From positions 3,848,501 through 3,912,500 of the forward strand of contig NZ_CP095049.1 of the NCBI RefSeq assembly GCF_022919135.1: DNA of 64,000 nucleotides, in the 5' to 3' direction. The notes beneath the pieces are model-generated. The model was given only the letters and a program-made list of their open reading frames with translations, had not been told where the DNA came from and made no database searches. The DNA comes from Hymenobacter cellulosivorans (GTDB lineage: Bacteria > Bacteroidota > Bacteroidia > Cytophagales > Hymenobacteraceae). Below, in pieces: positions 8,634 through 16,534 of the stretch (positions are counted from its first letter, which is position 1; each line of letters begins with the position of its first letter). Both the position numbers and the translations under genes were made by a program.

Positions 8634-8783
8634 CGTCACAGAATACGATAAACTATAATATTTTGTGACAAGCACTGTCACAGACAGGTATGTCACAACT
8701 ATAAATGTGACTCCTGTGATTGTGACAATGGTTGTCACACTTTTCGCCGAGGCCTGATTTTAAGTGACAGATCCTGATCTGTC
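8634..8783. promoter_or_regulatory. Operator array: two TGTGACA-N5-TGTCACA palindromes plus half-sites
   Basis: Two palindromes of identical architecture: 8664-8682 and 8721-8739, each TGTGACA, five bases, TGTCACA. Extra half-sites: GTCACA 8635-8640, TGTCACA 8691-8697, TGTGAC 8706-8711, TGTGAT 8715-8720, GTGACA 8764-8769. A separate perfect palindrome, GACAGATC-CT-GATCTGTC, spans 8766-8783. The stretch is AT-rich and lies between the divergent XRE-like gene (7998-8582) and the DUF885 gene (8872). The regular spacing suggests cooperative binding of a dimeric regulator, most simply the adjacent HTH protein. Confidence 0.7.
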
Positions 8784-8871
8784 TCCTTGATACTGCTTGC
8801 GTGGCAACGTGGCGCGGGAAATAGAGTCATTGTAGCCTACCTTGCTTCTCTATTTCTCAGCACAAGTATAC

Positions 8872-10659
8872 ATGACCCCAACCTCTACTCCTAAATTGCT
8901 TTTCCTGGCCGCCAGTTGCGCGTCGGCCCTGTGGCTGGGCTCCTGCGGGCAGGAGCAGCACGCCGGCTCGGCCGAAACGCCTACCGCCGATGCCAACTTC
9001 GAACGGTTTAAAACCCAGTTTATTGATTCGCTCTGGTACTACAACCCCGAGTGGGCCAGCAGCCAGGGTTACCACCGCTACGACTCTTTGCTGGTGGTGC
9101 CCAACGCCGCTCGCCGGCAGGTGGAAGCCAAGGAGCAGGCCCGGGTGCGCAAGCAGCTGGCTACGATTCCGGTGGGGGAGCTGTCGGTAAATAACCAGAC
9201 CGACTTCCGCCTGATTGAAAACTACCTGAACAGTGCCCGTTGGTACGCCGACACGTTAAAGGAGTGGCAGTGGAACCCGGCTAACTACAACCTGGGCGGG
9301 TCGGTAGCCGAAATCCTGAATGGCCGCTACCAGCCCCTGGACCGCCGCCTGCGCAGCATTTCGTGGAAGCTTTCCCGGGCTACCGACTACTATGCTGCCG
9401 CCGAGGAAAACATCCAGAACCCTACCCGGGAGCATACCGAGCTGGCTATCCGCCAAACCAAGGGTGCCCTGGAGGTATTTGGGCCGGCCCTGTTGGATTC
9501 GTTGGGCCGCTCGGGCTTGTCGGAGCGGGAGAAAAAGGACTTCCGCGACCGGGTAGCCACTACCCGGCTGATGCTGGAAAACTACATCGGCTTTTTGCAA
9601 AACGAGGTGCTGCCCGCCGGCAAGTTCCGCAGCTTCCGCCTGGGCAAGGCCCTCTACGACCGCAAATTCAACTACGACATCCAGAGCAGCTACTCCGCCG
9701 ACCAAGTCTACCAGAAGGCCCAGCAGCACAGGCAGGAACTGTTGCGCGACATGAACAAGCGCGCCGCCCGGCTCTGGCCTAAGTACTTTGCCGGCCAGCC
9801 CCTGCCCACCGACTCCCTGGCCGCCGTCAAGCAGGTGATTAGCCGCCTTTCCCAGAACCACGCCACCCAGGCCGGCTTCGTGGCGGCGGTGAAAGCCCAG
9901 ATTCCGACCCTGGTCAAGTTTGTCAACGACAAAAAGCTGCTCACCCAGGACCCAACCAAGCCGCTGGTGGTGCGCGAAACCCCGGCCTACATGCGCGGCA
10001 GCGGGGCCGGGGCCTCCGTTTCGGCCCCGGGCCCCTACGACAAGGCCGCCGACACCTATTATAACGTGGAGCCCCTCGACGGGCAGCCGGCCGAGCAGGC
10101 CAACAGCTACCTGCGCGAGTACAATGAGTATACCCTGCAGATTCTCAACATTCACGAAGCCATTCCGGGGCACTACACCCAGCTCGTGTACGCCAACCGC
10201 TCACCTTCGCTCATCAAATCCATCTTCGGCAACGGAGCCATGATTGAGGGCTGGGCCGTGTACGCCGAGCGCATGATGCTGGAAAGCGGCTACGGTGGCA
10301 ACTCCGACGAAATGTGGCTGATGTGGGACAAGTGGAACATGCGCGTCACCCTGAACGCCATCATCGACCACGAAATTCAGGTCAACAACGCCTCCGAGGC
10401 CAGCATTGTGGCCCTGCTCACCCGCGACGGGTTCCAGGAGCAGTCGGAAGCTACCAACAAGTGGAGGCGGGCCACCCTGAGCCAGGTGCAGCTGGCCAGC
10501 TACTTTACCGGCTACACCGAAATCTACGATTTGCGCCAGGAGCTCAAAAAGGAGCAGGGCAGCAGCTTCGATCTGAAGGCGTTTAATGAGCAGTTTCTCA
10601 GCTACGGCAGCGCCCCGGTGCGCTACATCCGCAACATGATGCTGAAAAAGCCAGCGTAG
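8872..10659 (+). CDS. DUF885 family lipoprotein, putative zinc peptidase
   Basis: About 595 residues from the ATG at 8872 (an in-frame ATG at 8842 would put ten residues in front of the signal). Signal peptide KLLFLAASCASALWLGSC with lipobox LGSC. DUF885 proteins are thermolysin-like metallopeptidases: the HEAIPGH motif lies at about residues 428-434 and is followed by EGWAVYAERMM, the downstream Glu ligand region. The C-terminal DLRQELKKEQG and FLSYGSAPVRYIR are family-typical. Likely outer-membrane or periplasmic peptidase; substrate unknown. Preceded by the operator array, followed by a hairpin at 10696. Confidence 0.9.
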   Translation: MTPTSTPKLLFLAASCASALWLGSCGQEQHAGSAETPTADANFERFKTQFIDSLWYYNPEWASSQGYHRYDSLLVVPNAARRQVEAKEQARVRKQLATIPVGELSVNNQTDFRLIENYLNSARWYADTLKEWQWNPANYNLGGSVAEILNGRYQPLDRRLRSISWKLSRATDYYAAAEENIQNPTREHTELAIRQTKGALEVFGPALLDSLGRSGLSEREKKDFRDRVATTRLMLENYIGFLQNEVLPAGKFRSFRLGKALYDRKFNYDIQSSYSADQVYQKAQQHRQELLRDMNKRAARLWPKYFAGQPLPTDSLAAVKQVISRLSQNHATQAGFVAAVKAQIPTLVKFVNDKKLLTQDPTKPLVVRETPAYMRGSGAGASVSAPGPYDKAADTYYNVEPLDGQPAEQANSYLREYNEYTLQILNIHEAIPGHYTQLVYANRSPSLIKSIFGNGAMIEGWAVYAERMMLESGYGGNSDEMWLMWDKWNMRVTLNAIIDHEIQVNNASEASIVALLTRDGFQEQSEATNKWRRATLSQVQLASYFTGYTEIYDLRQELKKEQGSSFDLKAFNEQFLSYGSAPVRYIRNMMLKKPA

Positions 10660-10695
10660 GGGAGCCCTGGGCTATTGACTATAGCAACGTATAGA

Positions 10696-10726
10696 ACGTC
10701 ATGTCGACCAACGGGAGACATGACGT
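10696..10726. terminator. Hairpin after DUF885 gene (repeat family C)
   Basis: Ten-base arms ACGTCATGTC (10696-10705) and GACATGACGT (10717-10726) with an 11-base loop, followed by CTTT. The words ACGTCA.GTCGA recur in the long hairpin at 62945, so this is probably a member of the same dispersed family working as a terminator. Confidence 0.55.
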
Positions 10727-10798
10727 CTTTATGCCTGATCGGCGTACCCGGTTTTACCAGCTGCCCGTATACCCCTAGTTCCGCTTTTTACCCGTTTT

Positions 10799-11155
10799 AT
10801 GCAAGAGAAAGACCGTCAGCGCGTCTACCAAACCGACGATGAGGGCCTGCGCCGCTACACCCACGAGCACATGAAGGTGTTTGTCAAGTTTACCTCCGAT
10901 AACTGCGAGATTTGCGAAAGCCTGGCCCCGCCCTTCGAGAAATTTGCCAACGACGAGCCCTACGAAACCATCCTGTTTCTGCGCCTGGCCTCGGAGGAAA
11001 GTCCGGTGGCTAAAAAGCTGATGCAGCAGAAAGTGGCTCCCTTCTTTGTCAGCTACTGCCAGGGCCGTATTTTGGAGTGCGACACGCTCACGGCCGAAGC
11101 CGAAGTACAGGCCATGCTGGAGCGCCTGCGCGAGTGGCTGCCCCAAAACAACTAA
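10799..11155 (+). CDS. Thioredoxin-fold protein
   Basis: 118 residues, cytoplasmic. MKVFVKFTSDNCEICESLAP carries a CxxC pair (Cys36, Cys39) at the end of the first strand, as in thioredoxins, with CEIC instead of CGPC. VAPFFVSYCQG corresponds to the strand before the cis-proline (Val-Ala-Pro), and a third cysteine pair member follows (ILECDTL). About 20 N-terminal charged residues precede the fold. It could reduce disulfides or act as a thioredoxin-like partner; no partner is obvious nearby. ATG at 10799 is the only sensible start. Confidence 0.8.
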   Translation: MQEKDRQRVYQTDDEGLRRYTHEHMKVFVKFTSDNCEICESLAPPFEKFANDEPYETILFLRLASEESPVAKKLMQQKVAPFFVSYCQGRILECDTLTAEAEVQAMLERLREWLPQNN

Positions 11156-11166
11156 ATAGTCGGCGC

Positions 11167-11235
11167 ATGCGGCTTGGGCTACACAAGGATGCGGGGGTGC
11201 TGCTGACGTTTCTGCTGCTGTTTCTACTGATCTAG
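11167..11235 (+). CDS. Possible 22-residue membrane micro-protein
   Basis: A tiny frame, MRLGLHKDAGVLLTFLLLFL plus LI, starting 11 bases after the thioredoxin-like gene and ending 37 bases before the YdcF gene. It has a basic N-terminus and a single hydrophobic helix, the look of a small membrane protein or leader peptide. No family recognised and chance is a real alternative in Leu-rich, GC-rich DNA. Confidence 0.3.
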   Translation: MRLGLHKDAGVLLTFLLLFLLI

Positions 11236-11272
11236 GGCGGCTTCCCGCTAATTTCCTCCTAGCTTCGCGGCC

Positions 11273-12040
11273 GTGTTTTTCGTCGTTTCCAAAATTTTGC
11301 CCTACCTGCTGGAGCCCGCCATCTGGCTGCTGGCCCTGCTGGTAGGGGCTCTGCTGAGTCGCAAGCGGCCCGGCCGGCAGCGTGGGTTCGTGGTGGCTGC
11401 TCTAGTACTCATACTCATCGGTACCAATGGCGGGTTGGTCAACGAGGCCTGGCTGGCCTGGGAACTGCCGCCCGTGCCGCTGCGCACCATCGGGCCCCAC
11501 GACGCGGGCGTGCTGCTCACCGGCGTCACCAAGCCCCAGAAGTCGCCCCACGACCGGGTCTACCTTTCTGAAGGGGCCGACCGGGTCACGCACACCTTGT
11601 GGCTGTACCGGGCTGGGCGGATTCGCCGGATTATTATCAGCGGGGGCTCGGGATCGTTGCGGGAAGTGGCCCACACCGAAGCCCAGGACATTGCCACGCT
11701 GCTACGGCTGGCCGGCGTGCCGAGCCGGGATATTCTGCTGGAGGAGCGCAGCCGCAATACCCGCGAAAACGCCCAGTTTACCAAGGAATTACTGGCCCAA
11801 CACCCGGACATCAAGAGCCTGGTACTGGTTACCTCGGCCTTTCACCAGCGCCGGGCCTTGGGCTGCTTTGTCAAAGTCGGCCTGCACCCCACGCCCTTTC
11901 CCGTTGACTTTCGCACCGAAGACGGTGGCCCGGCTTCCCTCACTTACTGGCTCCCCGATGCCACTGCCCTGGGCCGCTGGAGCCACCTGCTCCACGAGCT
12001 GCTCGGATACGTGACCTATAAAGTGCTGGGGTATATTTAA
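11273..12040 (+). CDS. YdcF/ElyC-type DUF218 membrane protein
   Basis: 255 residues from a GTG start that gives the family-typical MFFVVSKILPYLLEPAIW. Two membrane segments (about 1-20 and 37-55) lead into a DUF218 domain with the motifs GVLLTGVT, IIISGGSG, ARL-like LLRLAGVPSRDILLE, RSRNTRENAQFT and LVTSAFHQRRA. ElyC and SanA relatives act in envelope glycan or lipid-carrier metabolism in proteobacteria; the biochemical reaction is not settled. A strong hairpin follows at 12135. Confidence 0.88.
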   Translation: MFFVVSKILPYLLEPAIWLLALLVGALLSRKRPGRQRGFVVAALVLILIGTNGGLVNEAWLAWELPPVPLRTIGPHDAGVLLTGVTKPQKSPHDRVYLSEGADRVTHTLWLYRAGRIRRIIISGGSGSLREVAHTEAQDIATLLRLAGVPSRDILLEERSRNTRENAQFTKELLAQHPDIKSLVLVTSAFHQRRALGCFVKVGLHPTPFPVDFRTEDGGPASLTYWLPDATALGRWSHLLHELLGYVTYKVLGYI

Positions 12041-12134
12041 TGTGGAGGAAAGTGAAAATTGAATACTCCTGTCCTTGCCAGGAAGAATGACAAAGCCATC
12101 CGTCCTCTAAAATGGGTGGAGCCTTTTAAAGTGA

Positions 12135-12168
12135 AAAGCCCTTTCCTGTTTGTGCGGGAAAGGGCTTT
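12135..12168 (+). terminator. Intrinsic terminator after YdcF gene
   Basis: Perfect 12-base arms AAAGCCCTTTCC (12135-12146) and GGAAAGGGCTTT (12157-12168) with a 10-base loop. Confidence 0.7.
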
Positions 12169-12240
12169 CTACTAGAAGAACGGGTCGTACTACGCCGGGG
12201 CCGGATGGCTCTGCTCTGCTCGTAAGGACAGCAAGGGCGT

Positions 12241-12268
12241 TAGCACCTGAGCACATTCAACCACATTT
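12241..12268. repeat. Partial copy of repeat family D
   Basis: Contains CACCTGAGCACATTCAACC, matching the right arm of the hairpin at 16440-16515 (CACCTTCAACCACATCAGCA) in scrambled order of the same words. It lies between the YdcF terminator and the end of the aldehyde dehydrogenase gene. Confidence 0.4.
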
Positions 12269-12284
12269 ATTACTTAAAAAAAAC

Positions 12285-13682
12285 CTACTCTACTTTCTTC
12301 TTCGCCACGGGCGCTTCGCCGGCTACCCAGATGCTTTTCTGGTTGACGAACTCCCGGATGCCGAGGTAGGATAGCTCCCGGCCGTAGCCCGACTTTTTGA
12401 CCCCGCCGAAGGGCATTTCCGGCGACGACTTGACCATGGCATTCACGAACACAGCGCCCGACTCGATGCGGCGGGCCACGGCCTCGCCGCGTTGCTGGTC
12501 GCGGGTCCAGACGGAGGCGCCCAGGCCGAAGGGCGAGTCATTGGCCAGGCGCACAGCGTCAGCTTCGTCGCGGGCTTCTAGGATGAGGGCTACCGGGCCA
12601 AAGAGTTCCTCGTAGTACGCCGGCTGCCCGGGCTTGATATTCGACAGAATCATGGGGCGGAACAGGGCGGTGCCGGGCTCTTTCTGCCCGCCGAACAGCT
12701 CGACTTTGGCTCCGGCTTTCACCGTGTCGTCTACCTGCTTGGTGAGCTCGTCGGCCAGGTCGGGGCGGGCCAGGGGGCCGTATTGGGTGGCCTCGTCGAG
12801 CGGGTCGCCGGTGCGCATAGCCAGCAGGTGGGTTTTAAGCTGGCTGATGAAGGGTTTTAGGATGGACTTATGGACAATAAAGCGCTTGGCGGCAATGCAG
12901 CTTTGCCCGGCATTGACCATACGGGCCTGGGCGGCGGTTTTGGCAGCCAGCTCCAGGTCGGCGTCGGCCAGCACTACGAAGGGGTCGGAGCCGCCCAGCT
13001 CCAGTACCGTCTTCTTGATCTGGGCCCCGGCCGTGGCGGCTACTTTCGAGCCGGCTAGTTCACTGCCCGTGAGCGTGGCAGCTTTTACCCGGTCGTCCTG
13101 CAGCAGCTTTTCCACCAGGTCGGAGCCGATGAGCAGGGTGCGGAAGGTAGCAGGGGGGAAGCCAGCGTCGTGGAAAATCTGTTCCAGGGCCAAGGCGCAC
13201 TGGGGCACGTTGGAGGCGTGTTTGAGCAACCCCACGTTGCCGGCCATCAGGGCCGGGGCCGCAAAGCGGATAACCTGCCAGAAGGGGAAGTTCCAGGGCA
13301 TAATGGCCAGCACCACGCCCAGGGGCTCGTAGGCAATAAAGCTGCGCCGGGCCTCGGTCTTGATTTGCTCATCGGCCAGAAATTCCTCGGCGTGGTCGGC
13401 GTAGTAGTCGCAGGTCAGGGCGCACTTCTGCACCTCAGCCCGGCCGTCGGTTACGGGCTTGCCCATTTCCAGGGCCATAAGGCGGGCCAGCTCGTTTTGC
13501 CGCTCACGCAGCAGGTCGGCGGCGCGGTGCATAAGGCGGCGGCGCTCGGCAAAGGAGCTTTCACGCCACTCAGTAGCGGCCCGGGCAGCTTGGGCCAGAA
13601 TCCGCTCGGTTTTGGTCCAGGAGAAGGTCCGGAAGCGCCGCAGCACCTTACCGGTATAAGGGTTAAAGGATTCGATAGCCAT
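12285..13682 (-). CDS. NAD(P)-dependent succinate-semialdehyde dehydrogenase, Sad/YneI-like
   Basis: 465 residues, full aldehyde dehydrogenase. Catalytic Cys262 in NAGQSCIAAKR, general-base Glu228 in LELGGSDPF, the oxyanion-type Asn131 in IMPWNFPFW, and LLKHASNV for cofactor binding. The sequence closely resembles E. coli Sad (YneI): short N-terminus, GSDPFVVLADADLELA, and FGGVKKSGYGRELS at the end. It would oxidise succinate semialdehyde to succinate, or a similar short aldehyde. No GABA transaminase neighbour is seen, so the physiological substrate is open. ATG 13682 gives the normal IESFNPYTG start. Confidence 0.92.
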   Translation of the reverse strand: MAIESFNPYTGKVLRRFRTFSWTKTERILAQAARAATEWRESSFAERRRLMHRAADLLRERQNELARLMALEMGKPVTDGRAEVQKCALTCDYYADHAEEFLADEQIKTEARRSFIAYEPLGVVLAIMPWNFPFWQVIRFAAPALMAGNVGLLKHASNVPQCALALEQIFHDAGFPPATFRTLLIGSDLVEKLLQDDRVKAATLTGSELAGSKVAATAGAQIKKTVLELGGSDPFVVLADADLELAAKTAAQARMVNAGQSCIAAKRFIVHKSILKPFISQLKTHLLAMRTGDPLDEATQYGPLARPDLADELTKQVDDTVKAGAKVELFGGQKEPGTALFRPMILSNIKPGQPAYYEELFGPVALILEARDEADAVRLANDSPFGLGASVWTRDQQRGEAVARRIESGAVFVNAMVKSSPEMPFGGVKKSGYGRELSYLGIREFVNQKSIWVAGEAPVAKKKVE

Positions 13683-13803
13683 GCAAAAAAAGAAAAAGTG
13701 CTTGGGAAGAGTACAAACAACTCTTGCTGCGTACTGTTAGGCAGAACATAGGTTTTAAGGAATACAGTGGGGGTGTAAGCTCCACCGTAGGCCCCAAACC
13801 CAG

Positions 13804-13811
13804 TACTTTTG
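13804..13811 (+). promoter_or_regulatory. TAnnTTTG-like -7 box upstream of ECF sigma gene
   Basis: TACTTTTG matches the Bacteroidota -7 consensus TAnnTTTG, about 110 bases before the GTG start of the sigma factor. A clear -33 TTG is not seen at the right spacing. A second similar box, TACTTTCG, lies near 13857. Confidence 0.35.
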
Positions 13812-13918
13812 CGCTGCCAAACCGAGGCTGCGCACTGCAGAATACGGTTTATAGTGTACTTTCGTCTTACCGCTGGGCGCGTAGCGTACGTGCTGTCGGC
13901 TTTTCAACGCTGTTGCCT

Positions 13919-14476
13919 GTGTCTCCCACCACTCCCGAATCACCGACATCCGTTACCGAAGAGCTGCTCGTGCAGCGCCTGCGCGACCGGGATGAGTCGG
14001 CCATGACGCTGTTCTACGATAAGTACTCAGCGGCTTTGTACGGCGTCATTCTGCGCATTGTCAAGAAGGAAGAAATTGCCGAGGACGTCCTGCAGGAAAG
14101 CCTGGTCAAAATCTGGAACTCTTTTCCCTCGTACGACGCCAGCAAAGGGCGGCTTTTTACCTGGGTTCTGAATGTTTCCCGGAATTTAGCAATTGACAAA
14201 ATCCGGTCTCGACAGTACCGCGTAGGTACTCGCACGCAGCCCATTGAAGAAAGTGCCGCGCTGCGCCAGGCTGCAACTCCCACGTTCCGGCCTGAGCACA
14301 TTGGTTTGCAGGAAATGACTGGTAAGCTTGCTCCGGAGCAAAAGCAAATCATTGACCTGCTTTATTTTGGTGGATTTACACAAAGCGAAGTGGCTGAAGA
14401 ACTCAACCTGCCGCTGGGAACGGTGAAAACCCGGGCCCGGGCGGCCATCAAAGTACTTGCAAAACTGATTCGATAG
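13919..14476 (+). CDS. ECF-type RNA polymerase sigma factor
   Basis: About 185 residues from the GTG at 13919 (MSPTTPESPTSVTEELLVQR). The frame extends upstream but that part does not look like protein. Region 2 is seen in ALYGVILRIVKKEEIAEDVLQESLVKIWNSF and the GRLFTWVLNVSRNLAIDKIRS block; region 4 in LAPEQKQIIDLLYFGGFTQSEVAEELNLPLGTVKTRAR, an HTH. It directs a dedicated regulon. The next gene begins 2 bases after its stop and encodes a matching anti-sigma factor, so the two are translationally coupled. Confidence 0.92.
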   Translation: MSPTTPESPTSVTEELLVQRLRDRDESAMTLFYDKYSAALYGVILRIVKKEEIAEDVLQESLVKIWNSFPSYDASKGRLFTWVLNVSRNLAIDKIRSRQYRVGTRTQPIEESAALRQAATPTFRPEHIGLQEMTGKLAPEQKQIIDLLYFGGFTQSEVAEELNLPLGTVKTRARAAIKVLAKLIR

Positions 14477-14478
14477 CC

Positions 14479-15342
14479 GTGAATATTCAGGAGTACATCG
14501 AATCTGGAATTCTGGAAGAATACGCCCTAGGCGTGCTCGACGAGGCGCAGCGCGCCGAAGTGGAGCGCTACGCCGCCGAATACCCAGAAGTTCGGCAGGA
14601 GCTCGACCTTGTGCAGCAAGGTTTAGACTCTTATGCTCAGGCACATACGCAAACAACTCCCGCCGGAATGCGGGAGCGGGTCCTGGCGGGGTGGCAGGCC
14701 GCCATCCGGCAGCAGGAAGCTCCTCAGGCGGCTCCGGAAGCTCCGGCTCCCGTGGCTGAAACCGTGGTCCGGCCCATCAGCTCGGCCCCGGTGGCCGAAG
14801 AAGCCCCGGCTTCCGGCTTTAATTGGATGATGGCGGCTTCCGTAGCCTTGCTGGTGCTAAGCGCCGCGGCCAACCTGATTTTGTACAACCGCTGGAAAGA
14901 CAGCGAAACCCAGCTCGTGGCCCTGCAGGCCGATCAGTCGCGCGTGGCCTCGACCATGCAGGCCGTGGAAAAGCGCCTAGACACCCGCACTCAGGAACTG
15001 GCTGTACTGCGTAGTGAGCAGTTTCGCTCCGTAGAGCTGGCCGGCACGCCCGCCGCGCCTAAGGCCAAAGCCCGGGTGCTCTACAACCCGGCTACCAAGG
15101 CTGTGTACGTAGATGTACGTAATCTGCCCGCTTTGCCCGAAGGCAAGCAATATCAGCTCTGGGCCCTGGATAAAGGCAAGCCCGTGGATGCTGGTATGCT
15201 CGCCGCCACCACCACCGCCGGCGACAGCCTGCAGCAGATGAAGGACGTGGCCAGCGCTGAGGCCTTCGCCATGACCGTAGAGCCCGCCGGCGGCAGTGAA
15301 AACCCGACCTTATCGACCATGACGGTTTTAGGGAAATTCTAA
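14479..15342 (+). CDS. Membrane anti-sigma factor, RskA/anti-sigma-K type
   Basis: 287 residues from GTG 14479 (NIQEYIESGILEEYALGVLD). Residues 1-75 form the cytosolic sigma-binding part, followed by an Ala/Pro-rich linker. One membrane helix lies at about 116-136 (MMAASVALLVLSAAANLILY), then a coiled coil (DSETQLVALQADQSRVASTM). The periplasmic C-terminus is an RskA-like domain (YNPATKAVYVDVRNLP; KQYQLWALDKGKPVDAGML; VEPAGGSENPTL). No zinc-binding HxxxCxxC is present in the N-terminal part. It should hold the upstream ECF sigma factor inactive until an envelope signal arrives. A long hairpin ends the operon. Confidence 0.9.
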   Translation: MNIQEYIESGILEEYALGVLDEAQRAEVERYAAEYPEVRQELDLVQQGLDSYAQAHTQTTPAGMRERVLAGWQAAIRQQEAPQAAPEAPAPVAETVVRPISSAPVAEEAPASGFNWMMAASVALLVLSAAANLILYNRWKDSETQLVALQADQSRVASTMQAVEKRLDTRTQELAVLRSEQFRSVELAGTPAAPKAKARVLYNPATKAVYVDVRNLPALPEGKQYQLWALDKGKPVDAGMLAATTTAGDSLQQMKDVASAEAFAMTVEPAGGSENPTLSTMTVLGKF

Positions 15343-15379
15343 GCCGCTCCGCACACCTAGTTGCTTACCCGCACTGTAC

Positions 15380-15446
15380 TGGTACTGGTACTTTCAGAAG
15401 AGAGCTTAACAATAAGCTGCTTCAGAGGGTATTAGTACCAGTACCA
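15380..15446 (+). terminator. Long hairpin ending the sigma/anti-sigma operon
   Basis: Outer arms TGGTACTGGTACT (15380-15392) and AGTACCAGTACCA (15434-15446) pair perfectly; an inner imperfect stem includes GAAGAGAGCTTA and TAAGCTGCTTC. A T-rich run (TTTTATTCCTTTTT) follows and leads directly to the H-NOX start at 15462. Confidence 0.75.
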
Positions 15447-15461
15447 TTTTATTCCTTTTTC

Positions 15462-16001
15462 GTGCACGGATCTATTTTCAACCTGCTCAAACGTTTCGTT
15501 CAAACCCAGTACGACTACAGCACCTGGCTGAAGCTGGTCGAGCTTTCGGGCCTGTCCAGCGCCGACTTCGACATGAACGAGGTGTACCCGGATGCGCAAA
15601 TTTATGCTCTGGTGGGTCAGGCGGCCAGTATGACCGGGATTCCGGCCGAGCAGCTACAGGAAAAGTTTGGCGAGTTTCTGGTGCCCGACCTGATGCTGGT
15701 GTACAAGCGCTATGTGCAGCCAGGGTGGGGCACGCTGGAAATGATTGAAAACACGGAGGAAGCCATGCACGGGGCCGTGCGCCGGGACGCGCCCGGCACG
15801 CGCCCACCGGTTTTGCACGTCACCCGCCTGTCGGATAAGGAGTTGGAGGTGCAGTATGAGTCGGAGCGGCGGATGGGCGCGCTGGCCGTGGGAATTATCC
15901 GGGGGCTGGCAACGTACTTCGATGAGGTCGACGAAATTGAAGTGGAGCCCCTGACCCGGGAAGACGAAGAAAAAGTTATTATCCGGGTTCGGCAGCGCTA
16001 A
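15462..16001 (+). CDS. Stand-alone H-NOX heme nitric oxide/oxygen-binding sensor
   Basis: 179 residues from GTG 15462, giving the family start MHGSIFNLLKRFV. The proximal heme ligand is His103 in ENTEEAMHGAVRRDAPGTRPP; its 12-residue distance to the PP motif is the same as for His102 in the Thermoanaerobacter H-NOX. The propionate-binding YxSxR motif is intact: Tyr132, Ser134, Arg136 in QYESERRM. The protein ends with the fold, with no fused output domain. H-NOX proteins bind NO (sometimes O2) and signal to kinases, cyclases or chemoreceptors, usually encoded next door. None is seen within this window's neighbourhood, so the partner is unknown. Confidence 0.92.
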   Translation: MHGSIFNLLKRFVQTQYDYSTWLKLVELSGLSSADFDMNEVYPDAQIYALVGQAASMTGIPAEQLQEKFGEFLVPDLMLVYKRYVQPGWGTLEMIENTEEAMHGAVRRDAPGTRPPVLHVTRLSDKELEVQYESERRMGALAVGIIRGLATYFDEVDEIEVEPLTREDEEKVIIRVRQR

Positions 16002-16096
16002 GCTAACTTGGCTTCTGTACGGTTGAGCTCATTGAGCATCGTATCGTTTAGTTTCTTTTCTTACCTGGGCTACAGCCCGCTACACGCAACCCCACC

Positions 16097-16435
16097 ATGG
16101 AAAAATCGACTTACTACAACCCTGCCGACCTGGCCAAATTTGGTAATATCTCGGAGTGGCAGCCCGAAATGGGCCGCAAGTTTTTCGAGTACTACGGTGA
16201 AGTTTTCAAGGAAGGCGCCCTGACCGAGCGCGAAAAAGCCCTCATTGCCTTGGCCGTGGCCCACGCCGTGCAGTGCCCGTACTGCATCGACGCCTACACC
16301 TCTGATTCGCTGCAAAAAGGTGCCGACGAAGCCCAGATGATGGAAGCCGTACACGTAGCCGCAGCCATCAAAGGCGGCGCGGCCCTGGTACACGGCGTGC
16401 AGATGATGAATAAGGCCAAGGAAATGAGCATGTAA
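16097..16435 (+). CDS. AhpD-like carboxymuconolactone decarboxylase family protein, arsenosugar-associated peroxidase-like
   Basis: 112 residues. The AhpD-type core EKALIALAVAHAVQCPYCIDAYT has the redox pair Cys60-x-x-Cys63. ADEAQMMEAVHVAAAIKGGAALVHGVQMMNK closes the helical fold. From memory the sequence matches the small peroxidase-like family found beside ArsM/ArsS arsenosugar genes; those genes are not in this window, so the arsenosugar link rests on family resemblance. It may reduce peroxides or alkylated substrates. A repeat-type hairpin lies just after the stop and before a rhodanese lipoprotein. Confidence 0.85.
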   Translation: MEKSTYYNPADLAKFGNISEWQPEMGRKFFEYYGEVFKEGALTEREKALIALAVAHAVQCPYCIDAYTSDSLQKGADEAQMMEAVHVAAAIKGGAALVHGVQMMNKAKEMSM

Positions 16436-16439
16436 TGGT

Positions 16440-16515
16440 AATGTGCTGATGCGGTTGAATGTGCCAAGGTGCCTTTGCCTTGGCTCATCAGCACCTTCAA
16501 CCACATCAGCACATT
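16440..16515. repeat. Intergenic inverted repeat, family D
   Basis: Outer arms AATGTGCTGATGCGGTTGAA (16440-16459) and TTCAACCACATCAGCACATT (16496-16515) pair with one mismatch; an inner GCCAAGG/CCTTGGC stem is nested in the loop. Could double as a terminator between the AhpD-like gene and the rhodanese gene. A related partial copy lies near 12241. Confidence 0.75.
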
Positions 16516-16534
16516 AGTTAGTAACTGGCGTGAT

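Noticed and set aside
8664..8739. CRP-type operators (TGTGA-N6-TCACA)
   Set aside because: The half-sites look CRP-like, but the spacing between TGTGA and TCACA is nine bases, not six, and no CRP-family gene is nearby.
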